From: CAG-791 sp963605745
GTDB lineage: Bacteria; Bacillota; Clostridia; Lachnospirales; Lachnospiraceae
NCBI GenBank assembly: GCA_963605745.1
Contig: CAVCWT010000049.1
Span: 1-13,895 of the forward strand
DNA length: 13,895 nucleotides
Direction of reading: 5' to 3'
Shown: piece after piece, positions 6,793 through 13,455 of the stretch
Position numbering within the stretch: position 1 is the stretch's first letter
How the letters are laid out: each line of letters starts with the position of its first letter
Program-made: the position numbers and the translations under genes
The notes under the pieces: generated by a model
Databases searched by the model: none
What the model saw: only the letters and a program-made list of their open reading frames with translations
What the model was told of the DNA's origin: nothing

Positions 6793-7383
6793 ATGGCAAA
6801 CAAGGCGAACAAGGTTAAGTTTAACCTTAAGAATGTGCATTATGCCGTTGCTACAGAGCAGGAAGACGGAAGCTATTCCTATGGCACTCCGGTGGCGTGG
6901 CCGGGCGCTGTGTCGTTGTCTCTGGACGCAGAGGGTGACACCACGAAGTTTTACGCTGACGGCGTCGTGTATTACACCACTGTAGCTAACAACGGCTACT
7001 CTGGAGACTTTGAGTCCGCAATGGTACCGGAGTCCTTCCGCCGGGATGTACTCGGAGACCAGGAGGATGAGAAGAAGGTGCTCGTTGAAATGGCAGACGC
7101 TAAGATCGTGCATTTTGCTCTGCTGTTTGAATTTGATGGTGATCAGAACCAGATTAGACATGTACTGTATAACGTGACCGCATCCAGACCGTCCATTGAA
7201 TCCGAGACTTCCGAGGACTCCAAGGAGGTTAAGACTGAGTCCCTGGAGCTCACTGCGGCCACTGTGTATAATGCTGCTCTTGACGGCAACATCGTTAAGG
7301 GCCGGTCGTCTGCTGACACTGATGCAGCGACATACTCCAGCTGGTATCAGACGGTCTATGTCCCCACAAAGACGGAAGGATAA
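6793..7383 (+). CDS. Major tail (tube) protein, phi13 family
   Basis: This is the tail tube subunit that polymerises around the tape measure. The 196-residue beta-rich product has the phi13-family pattern: an N-terminal KVKFNLKNVHYAVAT, the segment WPGAVSLSLDAEGDTTKFYADG, then YYTTVANNGYSGDFESAMVPE, and the C-terminal TAATVYNAALDGNIVKGRSS. ATG 6793 follows GAAAGGA at a normal distance and lies 12 bp after the terminator gene. Like the capsid gene, it contains no TTA, CTA or TCA codon, a sign of strong expression. An inverted repeat at 6811-6828 lies just inside the gene. No C-terminal Ig-like decoration domain is present. Confidence 0.93.
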   Translation: MANKANKVKFNLKNVHYAVATEQEDGSYSYGTPVAWPGAVSLSLDAEGDTTKFYADGVVYYTTVANNGYSGDFESAMVPESFRRDVLGDQEDEKKVLVEMADAKIVHFALLFEFDGDQNQIRHVLYNVTASRPSIESETSEDSKEVKTESLELTAATVYNAALDGNIVKGRSSADTDAATYSSWYQTVYVPTKTEG

Positions 7384-7386
7384 CAA

Positions 7387-7758
7387 ATGCTGAAAAAGAC
7401 CATAGAAATCGATGGCGTGGCAGTGACGTTTAAAGCGTCCGCTGCCATTCCACGTTTATACAGAGGCTGGTTTCGGCGGGATATTTTCAAAGACCTGGCA
7501 CAGATTCAGAAATCAGTACAGAGCTCAGACGATTCCGACATTCCGATTGAGGATTTGGAGATGTTCGAAAACGTGGCTTTTATCATGGCCAAGCACGGAG
7601 ATCCGGAGAACACACCGGATGACGTGAACGAATGGCTTGATAATTTCAATACGTTTTCGATTTACCAGGTGCTCCCGGAAATCCTCCGGCTCTGGGGGCT
7701 TAACTCTGAGACTATGTCCGTGGGTAAAAAAAAATCCGGCCGACAACCCGTGAGATGA
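7387..7758 (+). CDS. Tail assembly chaperone, G-like (short form)
   Basis: This 123-residue protein lies between the major tail protein and the tape measure, where siphoviruses encode the tail assembly chaperones (lambda gpG/gpT-like) that coat the tape measure and recruit tube subunits. It begins with MLKKTIEIDGVAVTFKASAA and has the recurrent pattern LYRGWFRRDIFKDLAQIQ, an acidic linker, and a helical end around FNTFSIYQVLPEILRLWGLN. The last codons are three AAA triplets in an A9 run and a short basic end SGRQPVR. The frame one base back from that run stays open to 7919, so this is probably the zero-frame product of a frameshifting pair. The short form should be the major product. Confidence 0.88.
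   Translation: MLKKTIEIDGVAVTFKASAAIPRLYRGWFRRDIFKDLAQIQKSVQSSDDSDIPIEDLEMFENVAFIMAKHGDPENTPDDVNEWLDNFNTFSIYQVLPEILRLWGLNSETMSVGKKKSGRQPVR
7726..7734 (+). promoter_or_regulatory. A9 slippery run for a -1 ribosomal frameshift
   Basis: Nine consecutive A bases are read as AAA AAA AAA in the chaperone frame, 8 codons before its stop. A -1 slip here gives ATC at 7734 and continues open for 61 codons to TAA 7917-7919; the +1 frame stops after only five codons. Tail chaperones of many phages use exactly this arrangement. No convincing stimulatory stem or pseudoknot was found at the usual 5-9 base spacing. Confidence 0.72.
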
Positions 7759-7919
7759 ACACACCTCTCTTTATGCTGAGAGCGGTGCAGCTGGGTATCT
7801 CCATCGGAGACATGGGCTTGCTGACTGTGGGGATGGTGCTTGATATGGCCACTGAGTCTCAAAACGACTCTGTAGAATATCCGCTTAAGCCCACACAGGC
7901 AGATTTTGACAGATTTTAA
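7734..7919 (+). CDS. T-like extension of the tail assembly chaperone
   Basis: This is the -1 frame continuation of the chaperone. It reads IRPTTREMNTPLFMLRAVQL and then GISIGDMGLLTVGMVLDM, ending TQADFDRF. The pattern 'hydrophobic helix, xxxDLxLLTxGMVxDM, acidic stretch, ADFDRF' is familiar from the second chaperone frame in Bacillota phages. A slip in the A9 run at 7726-7734 would give a fusion of about 177 residues (116 from the first frame plus 61). Alternatively it could start alone at ATG 7755, which overlaps the upstream TGA as ATGA, giving 54 residues. There is no good ribosome site before that ATG, which favours frameshifting, although coupled reinitiation remains possible. In the fusion this part should bind the tape measure. 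Confidence 0.8.
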   Translation: MRPTTREMNTPLFMLRAVQLGISIGDMGLLTVGMVLDMATESQNDSVEYPLKPTQADFDRF

Positions 7920-7929
7920 GAGGTGAGCA

Positions 7930-10779
7930 ATGGCATCGAAAAATATACGAGGAGTTACAATCGAAATCGGAGCTGACACCACGAAATTTGTCAGCGGGAT
8001 TAAGAGTCTTGACTCTGAAATTAATAAGACTTCCCGGTCTCTCAAGGATGTAAACAATCTCCTCAAACTGGATCCGACCAACACTGAATTGCTTCGGCAG
8101 AAACAGGAGATGCTGAGCGGGTCGATCGCCAAGACAAAGGAAAAACTTGAGGCCTTAAAGCAGGGCGCACAGGCTGCTGCTGAAGAGCTGGCCAACACGG
8201 GAAAAGGTCAGGAGTCCTATGATGCAATACAGCGTGAGATCATCGAGACCGAGAACGACCTGAGGGATTTGGAGCGGCAGGCAGCAGAGTCAAACGAGAC
8301 TCTGCAGAAAATTGCTCAGGCAGGAGAAAAGCTGAAGTCAGCCGGGAATGCAGTGTCCGGTGCAGGCAAGGCTCTTTTGCCGGTAACTGGCGCAGTAGCC
8401 GCTGCGGGTACGGCATCGGTAAAAACCGCTGCAGACTTTGACTCAGCAATGAGCCAGGTGGCCGCTGTGTCCGGCGCCACTGGCGACGACCTAGAATCAC
8501 TTAGAGATAAGGCCCGGGAAATGGGCGCCACCACAAAGTTTTCTGCGTCCGAAGCTGCCGAAGCCATGAATTACATGGCCATGGCAGGATGGAAAACACA
8601 AGACATGCTGAGTGGTGTCGAGGGTATTATGAACCTTGCGGCGGCATCCGGCGAAGATCTCGGAACGACTTCCGATATTGTGACCGATGCACTGACGGCC
8701 TTCGGGTTGTCCGCACAGGACTCCGGGCACTTCGCAGATATCCTTGCAGCGGCTTCCAGCAATGCAAACACCAACGTGTCCATGATGGGCGAGACGTTTA
8801 AGTATGCGGCTCCTGTTGCTGGCGCACTGGGCTTCTCGGCTGAGGATACCGCTGAGGCTATCGGTCTCATGGCGAACTCCGGAATCAAGGGCTCCCAGGC
8901 CGGAACCGCACTCCGGACGATTATGAACAGCCTCAACGGAGATCTTACTTTTAGTTCTGCCGCCCTTGGTGATGTAACAGTAGCAACGACCAACGCAGAC
9001 GGATCCATGCGGAGCTTGTCTGATATACTGGCAGATTGCCGGGGTGCGTTTGACCAGATGAGCGAGTCCGAGCAGGCGTCGAATGCAAAGACCGTGTTTG
9101 GCACGGAGGCAATGTCCGGTTTCCTGTCGCTGATGAATGCCGCACCGTCCGATATCGAGAAGCTGGCGGGTGCGATCAGTACATGCTCTGCTGCTCAGGG
9201 TGGCTACAACGGCACCGCCGCACAGATGGCCGCGGTCATGCAGGACAACCTCAACGGACAGGTAACGATTTTAAAGTCGGCGCTCGAGGAGCTGGCAATA
9301 TCGTTCGGAGAAATCCTTATGCCCGCGGTACAAAACATTGTCGACATGCTCCAGCAGCTCGCCAACTGGCTCAACAGCCTCCCCACGGGGGTGCAGCAGA
9401 CTATTGTTGCGGTCGCGCTGCTCGTGGCGGCTCTCGGTCCTGTCCTCATAGTGGTGGGTAAGGTCATGACGGCGGTAGGCCAGATCATGACATGGGCGCC
9501 AAAGATAGTGTCGTTTATATCGACTATACCTGCAAAGCTGGCGGCACTGCAGGGTATCGCGACAACCATCAGTGGTGTGGTCGCGGTGGTCGTCGGAGCG
9601 GCTACAGCGATTAAAAACTTTGTGGATATGTGGGTAAACGGTTTTTCCTTGGTTAAAGACATCATTATGGGTGTTGGTGTTGCACTGGCAGCGGTCGGCG
9701 CCGTGATTCTTGGCGCTCCAGCTTTAGTGGCTGCCATTGTCGCGGGTGTCGTTTATGCGGTGGCAAATCTCGTTCTGCTCGTAAAAGAGCATTTTGAGGA
9801 GATCAAAGCTTTCCTTGCAACGCTATGGGATTCGATCAGCACCGCGGTAACAAATGTGTGGCAGACAATCACAACGAGCATATCCAGTTTCGTAACGACC
9901 ATAGTCACGTGGGTGACCACAAACCTTGACGCTATGGCGTCTCGCATGAGCTCGATATGGGAGCTTATCAAGACAGCAGCCTCAGCGGCTTGGGAGCTGG
10001 TCAAGACCCTGATTCTGGGGCCCGTCCTGCTTCTGTGTGATCTCGTGACCGGGAATTTTGACAAGCTAGCTTCCGATGCATCTAAGATCTGGGAAAAAAT
10101 TAAATCTGCAGCATCGACTTTGTGGAATGCCATCAAGACTCTCGTTGTTGAGATCGCGAAGCTCCTTTGGGAAGGTGTGAAGGAAAAATTTGAAAGCCTA
10201 AAGCAGAGCGTCAGTGAAATCTGGGAATCGGTCAAAACCTTTGTCGTGGAAACTGCAACAAAGTTAAAGGACGACGCGATCCAGGCCTTCGAAAATATGA
10301 AAACGAGCATCGGGGAAACCGTTTCGAAGATCCCAGATGTGGTCAAGGAAGGTTTCCAAGGTGCAATAGATTTCATCACCGGGCTCCCGGAGCAGGCTTT
10401 TCAGTGGGGTGCGGACTTTATCAACGGTCTCGCGGATGGAATCCGGGACGCCGCCAGCGCTGTAGGCGATGCTGTTGAGGATATTGCCGATACTATCACG
10501 GATTGGCTGCACTTCTCCTGTCCAGACAAGGGCCCACTTGCGGAATACGAAAGCTGGATGCCGGACATGATGAAGGGCTTAGCGTCCGGAATCTCCGGCA
10601 ATATGTGGCGGATCACGGATGAGCTTGAAAAGCTTACCGGCCAGATGTCACTGAACGTGAATGGCTTTGGCGAGGGCATGAAGTCGCAGCCCATTGTTGT
10701 GAGGTCATACAATCAGCTGATGCTTGACGGAAAGGTGATAGCTGAGACAGTAAATGAGCAGATTGGAGGTATGCTGTGA
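7930..10779 (+). CDS. Tape measure protein
   Basis: This 949-residue protein sets tail length and passes through the membrane or periplasm during DNA entry. Residues about 20-140 are charged and coiled-coil-like. The conserved tape measure core starts near Phe170 (FDSAMSQVAAVSG) and runs to about 400, including TKFSASEAAEAMNYMAMAGW and SGIKGSQAGTALRTIMNS. Three hydrophobic segments follow at about 491-515, 542-562 and 578-617. Residues 618-800 hold regularly spaced aromatics (Trp633, 677, 721 and 765, each 44 apart; Trp644, 688 and 732). Near the end, FSCPDKGPLAEYE (862-874) is a motif typical of these proteins. ATG 7930 follows AGAGGTG. No peptidase domain is visible. At roughly 0.15 nm per residue the tail would be about 140 nm. 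Confidence 0.96.
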   Translation: MASKNIRGVTIEIGADTTKFVSGIKSLDSEINKTSRSLKDVNNLLKLDPTNTELLRQKQEMLSGSIAKTKEKLEALKQGAQAAAEELANTGKGQESYDAIQREIIETENDLRDLERQAAESNETLQKIAQAGEKLKSAGNAVSGAGKALLPVTGAVAAAGTASVKTAADFDSAMSQVAAVSGATGDDLESLRDKAREMGATTKFSASEAAEAMNYMAMAGWKTQDMLSGVEGIMNLAAASGEDLGTTSDIVTDALTAFGLSAQDSGHFADILAAASSNANTNVSMMGETFKYAAPVAGALGFSAEDTAEAIGLMANSGIKGSQAGTALRTIMNSLNGDLTFSSAALGDVTVATTNADGSMRSLSDILADCRGAFDQMSESEQASNAKTVFGTEAMSGFLSLMNAAPSDIEKLAGAISTCSAAQGGYNGTAAQMAAVMQDNLNGQVTILKSALEELAISFGEILMPAVQNIVDMLQQLANWLNSLPTGVQQTIVAVALLVAALGPVLIVVGKVMTAVGQIMTWAPKIVSFISTIPAKLAALQGIATTISGVVAVVVGAATAIKNFVDMWVNGFSLVKDIIMGVGVALAAVGAVILGAPALVAAIVAGVVYAVANLVLLVKEHFEEIKAFLATLWDSISTAVTNVWQTITTSISSFVTTIVTWVTTNLDAMASRMSSIWELIKTAASAAWELVKTLILGPVLLLCDLVTGNFDKLASDASKIWEKIKSAASTLWNAIKTLVVEIAKLLWEGVKEKFESLKQSVSEIWESVKTFVVETATKLKDDAIQAFENMKTSIGETVSKIPDVVKEGFQGAIDFITGLPEQAFQWGADFINGLADGIRDAASAVGDAVEDIADTITDWLHFSCPDKGPLAEYESWMPDMMKGLASGISGNMWRITDELEKLTGQMSLNVNGFGEGMKSQPIVVRSYNQLMLDGKVIAETVNEQIGGML
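10765..10770 (+). promoter_or_regulatory. Ribosome binding site for the GTG start of dit
   Basis: GGAGGT lies inside the last codons of the tape measure gene, five bases before GTG 10776. No ATG occurs in this frame near it, so GTG, which overlaps the tape measure stop as GTGA, is the start. Confidence 0.75.
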
Positions 10780-11618
10780 TACGTAAATTTTCGCTACGAA
10801 ATGAATACGGCCAGATCTATGACCTCAATCATATCGAGACCGGGTTTTTATACAGTCCGGACGGCTTAGGGTATGAGCTAGACAGCTCATACTCAAAAGC
10901 CGGAAGCTCTTTTGTGCGGAATTACCTTGAGGACAAGCAGTCAGAAATCACAGGCACAATGGTTTTCGGCGGCTCAAAGCCCTATCTCGCTCAGAATAAA
11001 TTTACCCAATGGGTTAATGCGGCTGCGGCCCTGTCGCTCATCTATGAGACTGACACAGGGACTTATCGGAGAGATATAGACCTTGTGTCGGTGAGCAAAA
11101 GCGAGGTTGATGAGTCAAAGACGCTGCAGTGCTCGGTCAGGATGACGTGCAAAAGCCTCTTTTACAGTGATAGCACTGATGTATACCGAGTGGAGCGAGT
11201 TGATGGTGAGTTTCGCTACGATGTGCAATGGCCGGCCCGATTCCGGGACTACGAGAACCGTCAGATGCTCATTTCTAATGATGGGCATGTCCCTGCGCCC
11301 TTTACGATCGAGATATGGGGCTATCTTGAAAATCCCAAGATGAGCGTCAAGCAAAACGGTGCCGAGATTTCAAAGGTGAAATTTCCGGTCACGATCGAAA
11401 AGGGCGAATGTCTCCGGTACAGCTCCATAGATGGAGATATTTATGCCTATAAAATTGGCACGGATGGGGCAGAAACGAATCTTAATAGCTTGCTGGATAT
11501 CGAGAATGCAAATTTCTTTAAGCTCCCGATCGGAAGCTGTGAGTTTAATTTGACCGGAGATACCGAAGTGGTCGGAAAAACGCTGATGGTAGTATACCGG
11601 TACTATAGGGTGGTCTGA
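10776..11618 (+). CDS. Distal tail protein (Dit)
   Basis: Dit forms the hexameric ring at the tail tip that joins the tube to the tail hub and host-binding proteins. The 280-residue product has the phage tail (Dit) pattern. The N-terminal beta domain contains FSLRNEYGQIYDLN, GFLYSPDGLGYELDSSY and DKQSEITGTMVFGG. It is followed by the conserved segment ALSLIYETDTGTYRRDIDLV and MTCKSLFYSD. The C-terminal half is a beta-rich galectin-like region with APFTIEIWGYLENP. It starts at GTG 10776 (GTGA overlap) and its stop overlaps the tal start as TGATG. A 9-bp perfect hairpin lies at 10871-10892 within codons 32-39. The call rests on family pattern and position after the tape measure. Confidence 0.9.
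   Translation: MIRKFSLRNEYGQIYDLNHIETGFLYSPDGLGYELDSSYSKAGSSFVRNYLEDKQSEITGTMVFGGSKPYLAQNKFTQWVNAAAALSLIYETDTGTYRRDIDLVSVSKSEVDESKTLQCSVRMTCKSLFYSDSTDVYRVERVDGEFRYDVQWPARFRDYENRQMLISNDGHVPAPFTIEIWGYLENPKMSVKQNGAEISKVKFPVTIEKGECLRYSSIDGDIYAYKIGTDGAETNLNSLLDIENANFFKLPIGSCEFNLTGDTEVVGKTLMVVYRYYRVV
10871..10892 (+). repeat. Perfect inverted repeat inside dit
   Basis: GTATGAGCT at 10871-10879 is the exact reverse complement of AGCTCATAC at 10884-10892, with a 4-base AGAC loop. A G-U and a G-C pair could extend the stem outward. It lies entirely within coding sequence and lacks a following T run, so it is not a terminator. Confidence 0.85.
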
Positions 11619-12700
11619 TGAGACTGGCATATATTTTAGACGGCCGGACTTTCCGGCCGAAAGATATCCTTGAATATACGGACTACAGCTTTTCGGAGGA
11701 TATCGATTACTCAAATAAATCCTCCATTACTGTGCCAAGGATTCCGGCGGTCGAAAAATCGGATTTTGTCATTTGTAAAAATGACAATCTGATAGAGTTT
11801 CAGGGGATCTGTGAGTCCTATACATCGTCGGAAAAGCAGACGATGTATACAGTCAGCCTGCTGCAGAAGGAAAACTTTTTCGATCGCACGATACTAGTCG
11901 AGGATGAAGACTCGATTTCTGGCACTGGAGTCGAGGATTTTGTCAAAAAAACCATCGAATCCAACTGGATCAGTTCCGGTGATCCTTTGCTAGATACTGA
12001 TAAAATAACCGTGACTGTAAGTACCCACACACCCGTGTATGCTAAGGTGTCCACCACGGTAAACAGCAATGACGGTGTGTATAACCTTAAAACCTATCTC
12101 GGTAACCTCAAGCAGTATTATGGGATTTACACTGACTTTGACATCAAAAATGGCAGTCTCAAAATAACCGTTAGGCGTAAAACAGATGATCCGGTCTGCT
12201 TTAATACGAGCGTCAGTGATATATCCGATTACTCCGAAACTTATGATGTGGATGTGCTGGCAAAGCTGATTGCGATGTGGAAAATCCCGGACACCGAGGA
12301 TGATAACGGCAAAACCATCATCGGGGCTGAGACGAAGCGGACGTTTTACCTGTTGGCCGACAGGACGATAACGGAAAACGTGTCTGATGAAAATCGAGCA
12401 AGCGGTACGGTCGAATCAATCCGAATCGAGACCGAGACCGAGGAAGGATTTTTGCAATCCGTAAAAAACGAGTTTTCGGGAAATGCTTACAATCACAAAA
12501 TAAGCTTTTCGTTGCGGACGGAGACGAAGCTCTACGATGTTGCAGGCTTGTACATCGGTCGGAGTTGTATGGTCAAAACAAAGACCGGGATCAAAACCTC
12601 TATCATCACGCAAACTAGCACATCGTCGGATTCTGGCACAAAAGAAATTGTGCTCGGCACACTGCCGGTCACGCTCATAGAAAAGATAAGGAGGAGTTGA
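11618..12700 (+). CDS. Tail hub / Tal-like protein
   Basis: This 360-residue beta-rich protein follows Dit directly, which is the place of the tail-associated hub (Tal, gp27-like). The hub closes the tail tube and carries the tip proteins. The N-terminus (MRLAYILDGRTFRPKDILEY) and the segments TVPRIPAVEKSDFVICKND and EFQGICESYTSSEKQTMYTV match the first barrel of such hubs. The end, GRSCMVKTKTGIKTSIITQT, resembles the terminal strands of the same fold. No peptidase, lysozyme or pectinase-like extension is visible, so this is a short hub. ATG 11618 shares one base with the Dit stop and follows TAGGGTGG. It could also be classed with Siphovirus Gp37-like proteins; the hub role is inferred from position and fold-like pattern. 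Confidence 0.75.
   Translation: MRLAYILDGRTFRPKDILEYTDYSFSEDIDYSNKSSITVPRIPAVEKSDFVICKNDNLIEFQGICESYTSSEKQTMYTVSLLQKENFFDRTILVEDEDSISGTGVEDFVKKTIESNWISSGDPLLDTDKITVTVSTHTPVYAKVSTTVNSNDGVYNLKTYLGNLKQYYGIYTDFDIKNGSLKITVRRKTDDPVCFNTSVSDISDYSETYDVDVLAKLIAMWKIPDTEDDNGKTIIGAETKRTFYLLADRTITENVSDENRASGTVESIRIETETEEGFLQSVKNEFSGNAYNHKISFSLRTETKLYDVAGLYIGRSCMVKTKTGIKTSIITQTSTSSDSGTKEIVLGTLPVTLIEKIRRS
11641..11659 (+). repeat. GC-only inverted repeat at the start of tal
   Basis: CGGCCGG (11641-11647) and CCGGCCG (11653-11659) form a perfect 7-bp stem around ACTTT, 23 bases after the A of the tal start codon. All seven pairs are G-C. No T run follows. Confidence 0.8.
11766..11787 (+). repeat. Perfect 9-bp inverted repeat with a GTAA loop inside tal
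   Basis: TTGTCATTT (11766-11774) pairs with AAATGACAA (11779-11787) around GTAA, a GNRA-type tetraloop in RNA. It is inside codons for a VICKND segment. Confidence 0.85.
11819..11849 (+). repeat. Perfect 11-bp inverted repeat inside tal
   Basis: TATACATCGTC (11819-11829) pairs with GACGATGTATA (11839-11849) around a 9-base loop. It is the longest perfect hairpin I found in the window and begins 31 bases after the previous one. It is within coding sequence and is not followed by a T run. Confidence 0.88.
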
Positions 12701-13452
12701 TGGTAAAGGGAATCAATTTTGCGGATCAGCTGATGACCTCCGCAAACATGGGCCACTTTATGTGGACATTTTTAAACCATGAAAACGGAGTATCTAAGGG
12801 CTGCGAAATGACGCACTCCGACACTTACGCTTTTGTAGGCGCCGGATATTTTTTTGCATCGGGGCGAATGCTCCAAATCGAGGGCACTGAGAACGTCCAG
12901 CTCCCAGAGGTGCAGTCCGGACAGCTGTACTGTGCCCTTGTTTTTGAGATTGATCTGTCAAAGACTAACACGGCTGAAGAATTTAATCAGGGCGCTTTTA
13001 AAATTCTGTCGTCGTCCGACCGTTATCCGAGCTATATACAGGAGGACTTGGACGACACCGGAACTGTGTATCAGATGCCGTTTGCAACATTTATAAAGAC
13101 AACCACGAGCGTGACCAGCTGGGCGGATGTGAGACGGGTTATAGACTTAAGCGACCTCTGGAATGGCAGACATGAAGCGAGACTCGTGACGCTTCCGGCT
13201 TCTGGCTGGTCTGCATCTAAGCCATATACCCAGACGCTGTCTATGCCAGACATCCACCCGACTACAAACGGCTTTTTCTCAGTCGATGCCACGAGCTCGA
13301 TATACACAGGCGCGGACGCAACAGGCCGCGCCACGATCAAGGCAGAGGTCGGATATATCGATGAGGTGACGACAGCAGAGGGCTCGGTTACTTTTACGTG
13401 CCGCGACTCAAAGCCGAGCAGAAATCTGCCAATAGCTCTGCAGGAGGTGTGA
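12700..13452 (+). CDS. Baseplate / receptor-binding-type tail protein
   Basis: This 250-residue protein lies after the hub and resembles tail-tip proteins of Bacillota phages that carry or form the host-binding apparatus. The N-terminal part contains VGAGYFFASGRMLQIEG, then YCALVFEIDLSKTN and RYPSYIQEDLDDTGTVYQMP. That layout (a short beta domain, a Leu-Val-Phe-Glu-Ile-Asp strand, and a 'QEDL...YQMPFA' end) recurs in upper baseplate-type proteins. The C-terminal part has LPASGWSASKPYTQTLSMP, a small beta domain repeated in many phage tail fibres. ATG 12700 follows AAGGAGGAG and shares one base with the tal stop. I recognise the domain style, not an exact family, so the role in adsorption is inferred. 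Confidence 0.72.
   Translation: MVKGINFADQLMTSANMGHFMWTFLNHENGVSKGCEMTHSDTYAFVGAGYFFASGRMLQIEGTENVQLPEVQSGQLYCALVFEIDLSKTNTAEEFNQGAFKILSSSDRYPSYIQEDLDDTGTVYQMPFATFIKTTTSVTSWADVRRVIDLSDLWNGRHEARLVTLPASGWSASKPYTQTLSMPDIHPTTNGFFSVDATSSIYTGADATGRATIKAEVGYIDEVTTAEGSVTFTCRDSKPSRNLPIALQEV
13442..13449 (+). promoter_or_regulatory. Ribosome binding site of the last gene
   Basis: AGGAGGTG lies over the final codons of the preceding gene and six bases before ATG 13456, which fixes the start of the partial gene at the window end. Confidence 0.8.
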
Positions 13453-13455
13453 TAT

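Noticed and set aside
6787..7386. 199-codon antisense open frame across the major tail gene.
   Set aside because: Same cause as for the capsid gene: codon-aligned shadow of a strongly biased gene, with no own signals.
7762..7787. Possible stem (CTCTC with GAGAG, plus CAC with GTG across a bulge) downstream of the A9 run, as a frameshift stimulator.
   Set aside because: It starts about 27 bases after the slippery run, too far from the usual 5-9 bases, and is short and bulged.
8240..10712. Several open frames of 60-210 codons on both strands inside the tape measure gene.
   Set aside because: All are covered by the well-supported tape measure frame, have no ribosome sites of note and no recognisable domains.
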